Positions 7,322-15,004 of a stretch of 41,548 nucleotides of DNA are shown here, one piece after another (positions within the stretch are counted from its first letter, which is position 1; the number at the start of each line of letters is the position of its first letter). The notes under the pieces were generated by a model. It was not told the DNA's origin, ran no database searches, and was given only the letters and a program-made list of their open reading frames with translations. Where the stretch lies: positions 1-41,548 of the forward strand of contig JBKPDL010000010.1 of the NCBI GenBank assembly GCA_046727855.1. Direction: 5' to 3'. Made by a program: the position numbers and the translations under genes. The DNA is from DASPWV01 sp046727855. GTDB taxonomy: Bacteria > Acidobacteriota > Vicinamibacteria > Vicinamibacterales > UBA2999.

Positions 7322-8109
7322 TCGACGATGGCGCCACCGCTCAGATTGGCGACCGTGCCCGTCATCGCGCTCGCCTGGTCGGACGCCAGGAACGCGGCCG
7401 TGTTGGCGAGCTCCGCGAGCGTGGTCAGACGTCTGAGGTGCGTCATGCTCTCGAGACGCGCAAGATAATCGGCAGGGGTGATGCCTGCGGCCGTTGCGAA
7501 TTTCGCAAAATTTTCGCGGATCGTTGCCGTCTCCGGCATCGCGTTCGGCATCAGGCACACGACCCGGACCCCCTGCGGTGCGAGCTCGGCGGAGAGAGTG
7601 CGGGTCAGTGCGACGACCGCTGCAAACGCCGGCGCATTGCCACCGACGTTCGGGAATGCCCCGCGAGATGGCGTGCCGGTGATCGTCAAGATCACGCCGG
7701 ATCGCCTCGCGACCATCCGGCGCGCCGCGCTCCGCGCGGTGAGGAAAGTCGCCTGCGTATAGGTCGTGATGGGAAGCGCAAAATGCTCGGCCGAGAGCTC
7801 CAGAAGCGGAGCCCTATTCGGCAACGCTTTGGCGATCGAGATGGCGCTGAAGGAGATGTCGATGCTCCCGGCCTTCTCTTCGACGGCGCCCAGGTACTTT
7901 TCCACCGCCTGCTCGTCGAGGGCATCGACCTGCGCTGCCTCGGCGACTCCGCCGCGGCCGATGACGTCGGCCGCGACCGCTTCCACTTTGCCAAGGTTCC
8001 GTCCACTCAAAAAGAGCTTCGCGCCCTCGCGAGCGAATGCGCGCGCGACAGCGCTGCCGATATCACCTCCAGCTCCGTAGATCACCGCAACCTTGTTCTT
8101 CAGCAACAT
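7318..8109 (-). CDS. Short-chain dehydrogenase/reductase-like protein lacking YxxxK
   Basis: The 263-residue protein has a Rossmann fold with YGAGGDIGSAVARAFA (11-26), an SGRN segment and the C-terminal ASAMTGTVANLSGG typical of FabG-like SDRs. The canonical catalytic Tyr-x-x-x-Lys is absent: the matching stretch reads GGNAPAFAAVVALTR, and the NNAG motif reads FSAISI. An SDR subgroup without YxxxK exists, so the protein may be a non-classical reductase or binding protein. The start at 8109 has AAGGA upstream; longer upstream frames are not conserved. It is divergent from the ECF sigma gene. A remnant of a close relative lies at 33200-33315. Confidence 0.82.
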   Translation of the reverse strand: MLLKNKVAVIYGAGGDIGSAVARAFAREGAKLFLSGRNLGKVEAVAADVIGRGGVAEAAQVDALDEQAVEKYLGAVEEKAGSIDISFSAISIAKALPNRAPLLELSAEHFALPITTYTQATFLTARSAARRMVARRSGVILTITGTPSRGAFPNVGGNAPAFAAVVALTRTLSAELAPQGVRVVCLMPNAMPETATIRENFAKFATAAGITPADYLARLESMTHLRRLTTLAELANTAAFLASDQASAMTGTVANLSGGAIVE

Positions 8110-8159
8110 TTCTGGTTTCCTTTCGGCATCGCTGACGCCCGGACGATCCGAGCTGTCGC

Positions 8160-8200
8160 CCCTCGACTTTGCTCGGGGTGACCCTGAGCTTCGTCGAAGG
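8160..8200. repeat. Imperfect inverted repeat of the CTTCGAC...GAGC type
   Basis: Two arms of about 19-20 bp (8161-8179 and 8181-8200) flank a single central G. Written outward, the arms share ACCC-GAGC and GTCGA cores and match at 14 of 19 positions. Such CCCTCGACTTNGCTCGGGGT/ACCCTGAGCTTCGTCGAAGGG palindromes are widespread intergenic REP-like elements in GC-rich bacteria. Here it lies between the divergent SDR and ECF sigma genes and could form a hairpin in either transcript. Confidence 0.65.
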
Positions 8201-8288
8201 GTCATCGATGCAGACACCACGACGTCGAGAAACTGGGCGCGCACGCTGCGCCCAGTTTGCGGGTCGGCCGGTGTCCATACTGGAGAGA

Positions 8289-9299
8289 GTGTTGACCACT
8301 GACCTGATCACGAGGGCGAGAGCCGGCGACAGCGAGGCGTTCCGGGAGTTGACTGGGCAGTACCGTCGCGAGCTGCAGGTGCACTGCTACCGCATGCTCG
8401 GATCCTTCCAGGACGCGGAGGACGCCCTACAGGAAACGCTGCTGGCCGCCTGGCAAGGCCTCGGAGGGTTCGAGGGCCGCGCCTCGCTCCGCACTTGGCT
8501 CTACCGGATCGCCACCAATCGGTGTCTCAACATGCGTCGCTCGGCCCGCCGACGACCCGCCAAGGAGTGGGATGTGCCTAACGTTGAACCGCCCGAGCCG
8601 ACAGGGTTCGGTGAAGTCGTGTGGCTCGAGCCATTTCCCGACGCCCTGCTCGAGGGTGTGATCGACGTGCCGCTCGGCCCAGAGGCCCGCTACCAGCAGA
8701 CCGAATCCATCTCCCTGGCCTTCGTGACCGCCCTTCAGGTCCTGCCGCCTCGCCAGATCGCCGTTCTCATCCTGCGCGACGTTCTCGGATTCCACGCGCA
8801 CGAGGTGGCCGACATGCTGGACGCGACCGTCGAATCGGTCAACAGTGCCCTTAAACGGGCCCGCGCCAGCCTGCAGCGCCGGCCGCCGCCGATTGCCGAC
8901 CGCGAACCGGCTCCCGCTCCCGACTCGCCGTCCGAGCAAGCGATCGTGGCGAAGTTCGTCACCGCGTGGGAGGCCGCCGATCTCGATGCGCTGGTGGCCC
9001 TTCTGACGGACGACGTCTTCATCTCGATGCCACCGATGCCGTTCGAATACGAGGGCCGGGACGTCGTGGCCCGCTTCTGCGCCAGCCTCTTCCGCGCGGG
9101 CCGGAGGTTCGACCTCGTGCCGACGCGGGCGAACGGCCAGCCGGCGTTCGGAGCCTACTTGCGCGCCCCTACCGGCATCCGCCACGGGGTCGGCTTCTAC
9201 GTCCTCACCCTCACCGGCGACCGGATTTGCGCCATGACTCGCTTCGACAACAGTGTGCTGGCATCGTTCGGGCTACCGCGATCGCTCCCGAGCCAATAG
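8289..9299 (+). CDS. ECF sigma factor with C-terminal SnoaL-like domain (SigX5/TIGR02960 type)
   Basis: This alternative sigma-70 family factor is about 336 residues. Region 2 (RELQVHCYRMLGSFQDAED and LQETLLAAWQGL) is near the N-terminus. Region 4 (ALQVLPPRQIAVLILRDVLG, then EVADMLDATVESVNSALKRA) is central. A SnoaL-like domain (FVTAWEAADLDALVALLTDD to the end) is thought in related factors to control sigma activity in place of a separate anti-sigma factor. The start is unsure: GTG 8289 or TTG 8292 follow GGAG at 8282-8285, while an upstream ATG (8208) would add non-conserved residues from the repeat. No anti-sigma gene is adjacent. Confidence 0.85.
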   Translation: MLTTDLITRARAGDSEAFRELTGQYRRELQVHCYRMLGSFQDAEDALQETLLAAWQGLGGFEGRASLRTWLYRIATNRCLNMRRSARRRPAKEWDVPNVEPPEPTGFGEVVWLEPFPDALLEGVIDVPLGPEARYQQTESISLAFVTALQVLPPRQIAVLILRDVLGFHAHEVADMLDATVESVNSALKRARASLQRRPPPIADREPAPAPDSPSEQAIVAKFVTAWEAADLDALVALLTDDVFISMPPMPFEYEGRDVVARFCASLFRAGRRFDLVPTRANGQPAFGAYLRAPTGIRHGVGFYVLTLTGDRICAMTRFDNSVLASFGLPRSLPSQ

Positions 9300-9421
9300 C
9301 CAGCTTCCGAGCGCTGGAGGTGCGCGGCAGCACACACCGGCGGATGTGCCGCTGGGGCTTCGGGCGTAGACGCGTCGTCTCATCCGACTGGAGCGCTCGA
9401 ATGGACAATCTCCGCCGAGTG

Positions 9422-9610
9422 TCATGCCGCGATGCGCGTGCAGCAGCTACGCAATCGTCTCAACCCCTCATCGATGTCCGTGGTCGCAATGGCGCCGTAT
9501 CCAAGGACCAGTCCGGCCTGCGGCCGCGCGGTGTAGTAGTTCGACAGGCGGTCGAATCCGACATCCGTTTCCCGTGCGAGCTCCGCGAGCGCGCGCTCGA
9601 CGCGCGTGCT
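9422..9610 (-). pseudogene. C-terminal remnant of a MocR/PdxR-type GntR regulator
   Basis: The minus strand reads ETDVGFDRLSNYYTARPQ and then GLVLGYGAIATTDIDEGLRRL before a TGA at 9422. MocR-family regulators and related fold-type I aminotransferases end in a similar V-x-x-x-x-L-S-x-Y-Y...GLxLGYGxLxxxxIxxGVxxL block. The helix-turn-helix and PLP-lysine regions are absent, so only the last 60 or so residues survive. Confidence 0.55.
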
Positions 9611-9681
9611 GCGCGAGCGCAGCGTTACGCCCAAACTCGTGTCAGCGTTATGAGTTGTGTTCGTCAGTGCCGATACACAGA

Positions 9682-9849
9682 TCAACACGAGCGGCGCCAC
9701 ATCACACTGCTACGCTGCCCGGTGTCCGGTGACGAATAAGAACGAGCGAAGAAACAAGCCGCCGAACCGATCCGAGAATGACGCTTCGGGTGTCGCCGGC
9801 CTACGCGCCCGCTCGCACCTGTCACCGCGATCACATCCCTTTGATTCAT
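9682..9849 (-). pseudogene. NmrA-like NAD(P)-binding protein stub with intact ribosome site
   Basis: An ATG at 9849 with a near-perfect ribosome site (GGGAGGAAT at 9850-9858, minus strand) begins MNQRDVIAVTGASGRVGRR, the start of NmrA/QorB-type atypical SDR proteins (VTGATGxVG Rossmann motif). After about 19 residues the sequence loses all likeness and ends at 9682. It is divergent from the HxlR regulator, a common pairing in which HxlR represses the oxidoreductase. The signal for translation outlived the gene. Confidence 0.55.
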
Positions 9850-9947
9850 GATTCCTCCCTGGTCGACAACTACGCCGCTACTCGATTCACGGCTGTTCCG
9901 ATTCACTTCTTGTCTCATCACCATTCAACGAACCTAGGGATAAATCA

Positions 9948-9989
9948 CTTGCATGATGCTAGTATCATGGTTCGCTTGCATGATGCAAG
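9948..9989. promoter_or_regulatory. Doubled 15-bp palindromic operator upstream of hxlR
   Basis: The sequence CTTGCATGATGCAAG (9975-9989) is a perfect palindrome with 7-bp arms around a central G. A second copy with one mismatch, CTTGCATGATGCTAG, lies at 9948-9962. The centres are 27 bp apart, about 2.6 helical turns. Position between the divergent HxlR gene and the NmrA-like stub makes it the likely HxlR operator. If the regulator starts at 10012, the operator is entirely non-coding. Confidence 0.75.
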
Positions 9990-10011
9990 TCAGGTGTGCG
10001 ACGATCGAGGC

Positions 10012-10518
10012 GTGCTTGGACGGTTGTACGAAAATCAAAACTGCTCGGCCGCTCGCGCGCTCGAGGTGGTCGGTGAGCGTTGGAGCCTCCTCATCCTGCG
10101 GGATGCGATGTTTCAGCGGATGACGCGGTTCTCCGAGTTTCAGCGCAGCCTCGGCCTGGCGCCCAATATCCTGACCAAACGGCTGGAAGATTTCATCGCG
10201 GCCGGCATCATGGACGCACGTCCGCTCGGCCCCGAGAGCGAGCATCGCGAGTATGTCCTGACGGCGAAGGGCCGCGATCTGAAGCCCGTCGTCATCGCGC
10301 TGACGTCATGGGGAGATCGCTGGGCCGCTCCGGATGGTCCGCCGGTCGTGTTCGAACACGAGGGCTGCGGAGGTCGTGTCCAACAAGAGTTGCGTTGCAC
10401 GACCTGCGGTGTCAGTCCGAAGCTCACAGAAGTGATCGCTCGGCCAACCAATCCGTCTCGAGGGAAGAGGCGCGTGCAAAAAACCCCGAAGGGCAAAGTC
10501 GCTGGTGTGAGGGCGTAA
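10012..10518 (+). CDS. HxlR-family transcriptional regulator
   Basis: This winged-helix DNA-binding regulator is about 168 residues from the chosen start. The family core is clear: LYENQNCSAARALEVVGERW, SLLILRDAMF, TRFSEFQRSLGLAPNILTKR and the wing RPLGPESEHREYVLTAKGRDL. The C-terminal segment has the usual Cys pattern (EGCGGRV and CTTCG), possibly a small zinc site. The GTG at 10012 is chosen because homologues begin at this LG-x-x-Y segment and because upstream starts (GTG 9994, ATG 9967) fall at or inside the palindromic operator. Ribosome signals do not decide it. The target is probably the divergent NmrA-like gene, now only a stub. Confidence 0.88.
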   Translation: MLGRLYENQNCSAARALEVVGERWSLLILRDAMFQRMTRFSEFQRSLGLAPNILTKRLEDFIAAGIMDARPLGPESEHREYVLTAKGRDLKPVVIALTSWGDRWAAPDGPPVVFEHEGCGGRVQQELRCTTCGVSPKLTEVIARPTNPSRGKRRVQKTPKGKVAGVRA

Positions 10519-10521
10519 GGA

Positions 10522-10842
10522 TTGCGCGCGGTGATCGACCTCGTTGGCTGGCGCAACATTCGGATCTGCGGCGCGCCCGGTTGTTCGCACTTCTTCGTCA
10601 AGACCTATCGCCGCGAATTCTGTTCGCTACGGTGTCAGCAGCGCGTCAATAAGCAGCGCCAACGATTCCGCATCCGCGCCGAACATGAAGCAGCGCGCGG
10701 CCGTCCAACCGCCGAGCAACTTCAGCACGACTCGGCGGTCGCAATGTATCGTCCCGTCGGTCATGCGCCGCCATCGCAACGGATACTAAGAGCACAGGAT
10801 GACAACGCCGCTCGAAGCCGCGGCGGACGGACTTTTGAGTAG
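10522..10842 (+). pseudogene. Zinc-finger fragment in frame behind hxlR
   Basis: The frame continues that of hxlR, separated from it by the TAA at 10516-10518. It encodes NIRICGAPGCSHFFVKTYRR and then EFCSLRCQQRVNKQRQRFR. The C-x4-C...C-x3-C pattern followed by a basic tail resembles the treble-clef/CGNR-type zinc finger that ends some bacterial DNA-binding proteins. The rest of the ORF has no likeness, and the TTG start has no ribosome site. It is probably the end of a lost gene. A fusion to hxlR broken by the stop is less likely, because hxlR already has a complete tail. Confidence 0.4.
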
Positions 10843-10931
10843 CCACAGGTACCAGGAAAGCACGCATGCGGCGCTCCTCCGTACGGAGTGCTCCGAGCGA
10901 AGCACAACGCAGCCGAAACTGCGAAAGTGAT

Positions 10932-13451
10932 CTATTCGGACCGGAGCGCTACCATTGGATCGATGCGCGATGCACGATGCGCCGGCAGATAGGCCGCAAT
11001 CCCTGCCACGATCAGAAGCAGCGCGGTCGCCTGGGAATACGACGCCACATCGACAGGATCGACGCCGTGCAACAGCGACAGAATGATGCGCCCTGCGATG
11101 AAGGCCAGCGGCAAGCCCAGCGCGGCGCCGATGCCGACGAGCGTGAGCGCCTCGCGAATCACGAGCCACCCGACCGTCAATCGATCGGCGCCGAGCGCCA
11201 TGCGCAAGCCGAGCTCGGCGATCCGCTGCGCCACGCCGTACGAGATCGTTCCGTAGAGGCCGAGACATGCGAGCAGCAGTGCAACAATCCCGAACGCGCT
11301 CGTAAGACTCGCGATCAAACGATCGTTGGTGAGGCCGCGGTTCACGCGTTGATCCAGCGGCACGATGTCGAAGACCGGCAACGCCGGCTCGAGCTCCGAC
11401 AACGCTTGCCGAACGGTGGGCGCGAGACTTGACGGCGTGCCCGAGGTACGAATTTCCAGATTCCCCAGCACTTCGCCGGTCGCGCCGGCCATGCGGTAGA
11501 CCATGTTTGGTGTCGCGCCACGGACGTCGACGTACTTCGCGTCGTGCACAACCCCGACAATCACTGGCGAATCAGGCTGCAGCGTATCGTCGCTCGTCCA
11601 ACGCTTGCCTACTGCGCCGCCGGCGGGGAAGAAGCGCCGCGCCATCGTCTGGTTGACGATCGTGCTGCGGCTGCCGGGCCGCCCATCGTCTGGCGTGAAG
11701 CCGCGGCCTTCAACGATAGCGAGGCCGACGGTCTGAAAGTAATCGGCCGTGACGAATTCTTCGTTCGTCATGAGACGTTCATCCGGCGCCGCCTGGTAGC
11801 CCTCGGCGACGAGGCTGCTCGCCCGCCACGAGGTGCCGAGAGGGCCATTGAGCGACACGCTCGCGGACTCCACACCGGGAATGCGACGCAGCCGTTCGAG
11901 CACGCGATCGTAGAGCGCCTGCCGCTGGTCGCTCGAGTACCCCATACTGCGGACGTCCATCCGCGCGACCAGCAGTCGATCGCGATCGAAGCCGACATCG
12001 GTCTGCGCCAGTGCCTGCATACTGCGCATGAACAACCCCGCGACGACGAGCAGCAGGAGGCAGAACGCCATCTGGGCGGTGACGAGCGACTTCCCCACCA
12101 CGGCGCCGCGGCGGCCGCCGGCATGGCCAACCTGGCGCGCCTGTGCTTTGATGGCGTCGGTCGGCTCGATACGCGCGCTGCGAAGCGCTGGCAGAATGCC
12201 GGCCGCGAGGCCGCAGATCACAGTGAGGCTCACTGCGAACAGCAGCACGCGCCAGTCGAAGCTCGTGTCGAGATCGATGATCGCCGCGCCGCCCGTGAAG
12301 AGCGACAGCAGCAGGTCGCGTCCCCAGGCGGCAACGATCAGCCCGAGGGCACCGCCGGCGATCGACAGCATCAGCGTTTCGCAGAGCAGTTGCCGCACGA
12401 TTCGCCAGCGTCCGGCGCCGAGTGCGGTGCGCACGGCAATCTCGCGCTCGCGGGCGCTCGCGCGCGCGAGCAGCAGGCTGGCCACGTTGCCGCACGTAAT
12501 TGCGAGCAGTACCCCGACCATCGCCAGCAGCACGAAGAGGCGCGAGGACAAATCGCCGCGCAGGAACGACACGCCGCGACCCGCACTCGCCAGGACGACG
12601 CGCTCCTGTTCGATGCGCGCACGGTCTTCGGCGCTCGAGCCTTGGACGCGGGAAGCGGCGTCCCGCTGGTGCCGGAGCGTCAGCGCCGATGCGACGCCAG
12701 CCGTGTTCGATGAGTCGGGCACACGCGCGAACAGCGATAGCCATTCAATGCCCGGCTGCGGCGACCACGGCTTCGTGTTGTCCGACACGCTGTCGTTGGT
12801 GCTGGCGTTGAACGCATACCGCACATCGCTTTGCATCGTCAGCGGAATCCAAACGTCGGGATTGCGGAACGCCACCCAGGCACCAAAGAACTCCGTGGCT
12901 GCGACGCCAATCACTGTGAGGCTGACGCTGCCGACGATGAGCTCGCGGCCGATGACGGACGGATCGCGCTGGAATCGGCGCTGCCAGTAGGCGTCGCTGA
13001 TGACCAAGACGGGACTTCCGCCAACAGCGGCGGCATCGCGCGGCTCGATCAGGCGGCCGATCTGTGCGCGCTGACGCAATGCCTCGAAGAACTGGCCGGA
13101 CACGAGCTGCACGTTGCTTCGCTCGGCCGCATCGGTGCCGCGCGCGAGCCGGACTTGCATCTGCGTCGGCGGCGTCGCGGCAAAGAGCTCCGCGCGACCC
13201 TGCAGCTCTCGCTGCGCCTGTTCGATGAGCGGCCATGAATAGCGCGTGCTGACGTCAGCCGCGCGATGCTTCTCGGCGGTGTACAGCTGCTGCGGATTCG
13301 GGACGGGCAGGTCGCGCAGCACGATCGCGTTAAGCACGGTGAACACCGACGCCGTGCCGCCGATCCCCAGCGCGAGCGACAGCACCGCGACAGAGGCCAC
13401 CAGCGGATTTCTCAGCAGGACCCGAATCGAGTAGCGCAAGTCGGTGAGCAT
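10932..13451 (-). CDS. ADOP-type duplicated ABC transporter permease (MacB/FtsX)
   Basis: This inner-membrane permease of 839 residues has two MacB_PCD/FtsX repeats, the layout of the acidobacterial duplicated orphan permeases. The N-terminus has DLRYSIRVLLRNPLVASVAV and then LSLALGIGGTASVFTVLNAI. Periplasmic MacB domains follow, then a first FtsX set ending in REREIAVRTALGAGRWRIVR and a second ending in YGVAQRIAELGLRMALGADR and PAHRASRIDPMVALRSE. The start is the ATG at 13451, where the family begins. No ATPase gene is adjacent, which is normal for these orphan permeases; the substrate is unknown. Such genes occur in many copies per genome in acidobacteria. Confidence 0.93.
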   Translation of the reverse strand: MLTDLRYSIRVLLRNPLVASVAVLSLALGIGGTASVFTVLNAIVLRDLPVPNPQQLYTAEKHRAADVSTRYSWPLIEQAQRELQGRAELFAATPPTQMQVRLARGTDAAERSNVQLVSGQFFEALRQRAQIGRLIEPRDAAAVGGSPVLVISDAYWQRRFQRDPSVIGRELIVGSVSLTVIGVAATEFFGAWVAFRNPDVWIPLTMQSDVRYAFNASTNDSVSDNTKPWSPQPGIEWLSLFARVPDSSNTAGVASALTLRHQRDAASRVQGSSAEDRARIEQERVVLASAGRGVSFLRGDLSSRLFVLLAMVGVLLAITCGNVASLLLARASAREREIAVRTALGAGRWRIVRQLLCETLMLSIAGGALGLIVAAWGRDLLLSLFTGGAAIIDLDTSFDWRVLLFAVSLTVICGLAAGILPALRSARIEPTDAIKAQARQVGHAGGRRGAVVGKSLVTAQMAFCLLLLVVAGLFMRSMQALAQTDVGFDRDRLLVARMDVRSMGYSSDQRQALYDRVLERLRRIPGVESASVSLNGPLGTSWRASSLVAEGYQAAPDERLMTNEEFVTADYFQTVGLAIVEGRGFTPDDGRPGSRSTIVNQTMARRFFPAGGAVGKRWTSDDTLQPDSPVIVGVVHDAKYVDVRGATPNMVYRMAGATGEVLGNLEIRTSGTPSSLAPTVRQALSELEPALPVFDIVPLDQRVNRGLTNDRLIASLTSAFGIVALLLACLGLYGTISYGVAQRIAELGLRMALGADRLTVGWLVIREALTLVGIGAALGLPLAFIAGRIILSLLHGVDPVDVASYSQATALLLIVAGIAAYLPAHRASRIDPMVALRSE

Positions 13452-13500
13452 GGCGTCGGTAGAGCAGCAACTGTGCCAAGTCGGCTTCGCTGAGCCTCCA

Positions 13501-13521
13501 GGTGCCAGGTCCCGGGTGCCA
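13501..13521 (-). repeat. Three 7-bp units GGTGCCA/GGTCCCG upstream of the ADOP gene
   Basis: Three heptamers in register read GGTGCCA, GGTCCCG and GGTGCCA. The array lies 50 bp upstream of the permease start. Its unit length equals that of the AGAACNN arrays, though the sequence differs. Confidence 0.55.
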
Positions 13522-13662
13522 AGTGAGGTACTCAGATTCCGGTTCGGCTCTCGTTCGAGCACCGTTCAATTTCGAGAACGACTGTCCGATCGCGGACTGC
13601 CCGCGCGCTATCATCGTCGGGTTTGGCCGGCCCGCCGCCCTCATCCGCAGCGCCCTTTCGGC

Positions 13663-14105
13663 GTGACCCGCCTTCTCGTCATCCTCCCCGATTGCGCATT
13701 CGTGAGCCTGGCTTGCCCGACGGCCTTCTTGGCGTCGCCTGGCGTTCGATGCGTCTGTCGTTTGATCGCGACCTCGACACGTTCGGCGGCGTCCTCCTCG
13801 TCACGGCGACGTGGGGGTACATCGCCGCTAGCTTCTCTGGCGGCCGCGCTTCGCCACGCAAACCTCGGCCTCGCCCTCGCGCTCAGCTGCGCACTGACGA
13901 CCCTTGCCCTACTTGGTTATGCCTTGCCGCGCGACTGTCGGCTGGTCGTTGCGCTCGCATTCGTCGGCGTCGGCGGCGGCGGCATCGACGCGGCGCTCAA
14001 TACCTACGCAGCAACGAACCACGGTCCGCGTACGCTCAACCTCCTGCACGCCCGTCACGGCATCGGCGCCTCCATCGGGCCGATGATCATGACGTCGGTC
14101 CTGAA
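13663..14105 (+). pseudogene. Frameshifted N-terminal half of an MFS transporter
   Basis: Parts of one protein appear in successive frames: VTRLLVILPDCAFVSLA (from GTG 13663), PDGLLGVAWRSMRLSFDRDL and GVLLVTATWGYIAASFSGG (from about 13710), then ALRHANLGLALALSCALTT and IDAALNTYAATNHGPRTLNL up to IGPMIMTS. This order matches TM1 to TM5 of an FucP-like MFS protein (xxLPDGLLGVAWPSMR...). The second half of the transporter is missing and two frameshifts are needed. About 130 bp of unassigned sequence follows before the iorAB operon. Confidence 0.65.
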
Positions 14106-14240
14106 GGGCAACGGCGAAGTGGACGAAAACCCAGCGCGATGCTGTGAGCAGGACGATGAAAGCCTACTGGAAGAAGCGCCGCGAAGAGGCCGGCGGATAG
14201 CCGTTTAGGCCTTCGATGAGAGAATAGGTCAGGTGATGTG

Positions 14241-14507
14241 ATGTCTCGCACATATAGAAAACCGGGGCCGCCTACCCAACGCGCAAATCGGACGGAGCTC
14301 TTGGGATCGGCAGAGGACCGTGCGCAGATCGAGAGCTACGTGGCGGAGCTTCGCCGGCGGACCGAGGACTACGGGCTACCCGCGGCCGAGGCACGCCGCG
14401 TAGTGGACGGCGCGATGGGCGAAACGAAGCTCACCAACATCCTTTACAGGATATCAAGGGCGGAGCCCCTTGCCTGGTTCGCTCGACTGGAGAGGCGAAA
14501 GCCGTGA
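14241..14507 (+). CDS. Unknown 88-residue protein coupled to iorA
   Basis: I do not recognise this family. The protein is soluble and highly charged, with a probable long helix (RAQIESYVAELRRRTEDYGL), an AEARRVVDGAMGETKLTNIL segment and a basic end. The ATG at 14241 has AGGTG five bases upstream. Its TGA (14505-14507) overlaps the GTG start of iorA (14504-14506), so translation is coupled. It is therefore likely to be a genuine gene of the isoquinoline oxidoreductase operon, perhaps assisting expression or cofactor assembly; that role is inference from position only. Confidence 0.55.
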   Translation: MSRTYRKPGPPTQRANRTELLGSAEDRAQIESYVAELRRRTEDYGLPAAEARRVVDGAMGETKLTNILYRISRAEPLAWFARLERRKP

Positions 14508-15004
14508 GCAATATCACATTGAAAGTGAATGGCAAGACGCACGCGGTGGACGTTGACCCGTCCACCCCGCTGCTCTATGTCCTGCGCAACGATCTCGGCC
14601 TCCAAGGCCCTCGGTTCGGATGCGGGCTCGGCCAGTGCGGGGCGTGCACGGTGATCATCAAGGGCGAGGCAGTGCGGTCGTGTATCAGGGCCACGTCCAC
14701 GGTGCAGGGCGCCGAGATCACCACACTCGAAGGGTTGGCCCAGAACGGCGTGCTGCATCCGATTCAGCAGGCCTGGATCGACGAGCAGGTCCCGCAGTGC
14801 GGCTTCTGCCAGAACGGGCAGATCCTCACCGCGAAAGTGCTGCTCGACAAGAATCCCAACCCCACCGATGCGGAAATCCGGCAGGGGATGGCGAGGACGT
14901 TGTGCCGCTGCATGACCTATTACCGTGTCCAGGCCGCCATCAAGCGGGCCGCGAAGATGACGGCGCCCACGCAGGCGAACGTCGGCCGTAGGGGGGATCT
15001 ATGA
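14504..15004 (+). CDS. iorA: Isoquinoline 1-oxidoreductase, 2Fe-2S subunit alpha
   Basis: This is the electron-transfer subunit of a molybdenum hydroxylase. The 166 residues hold a plant-type ferredoxin domain with Cys40, Cys45, Cys48 and Cys60 (FGCGLGQCGACT...RSC) and a helical second cluster domain with Cys99, Cys102, Cys134 and Cys136 (QCGFCQNGQ...TLCRC). The spacing is exactly that of IorA/CoxS-type subunits. GTG start overlaps the previous stop, and its TGA (15002-15004) overlaps the ATG of iorB (15001), so the three genes form one translationally coupled unit. Confidence 0.93.
   Translation: MSNITLKVNGKTHAVDVDPSTPLLYVLRNDLGLQGPRFGCGLGQCGACTVIIKGEAVRSCIRATSTVQGAEITTLEGLAQNGVLHPIQQAWIDEQVPQCGFCQNGQILTAKVLLDKNPNPTDAEIRQGMARTLCRCMTYYRVQAAIKRAAKMTAPTQANVGRRGDL

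Noticed and set aside
11544..12713. Plus-strand frame of 389 codons
   Set aside because: It mirrors the ADOP permease on the other strand; high GC at third positions creates long antisense frames. The product is low-complexity Arg/Ala/Glu-rich.
10932..13451. ADOP permease considered as part of a new exporter operon
   Set aside because: These orphan duplicated permeases are common in acidobacteria and have no adjacent ATPase or partner here, so nothing unusual can be claimed.
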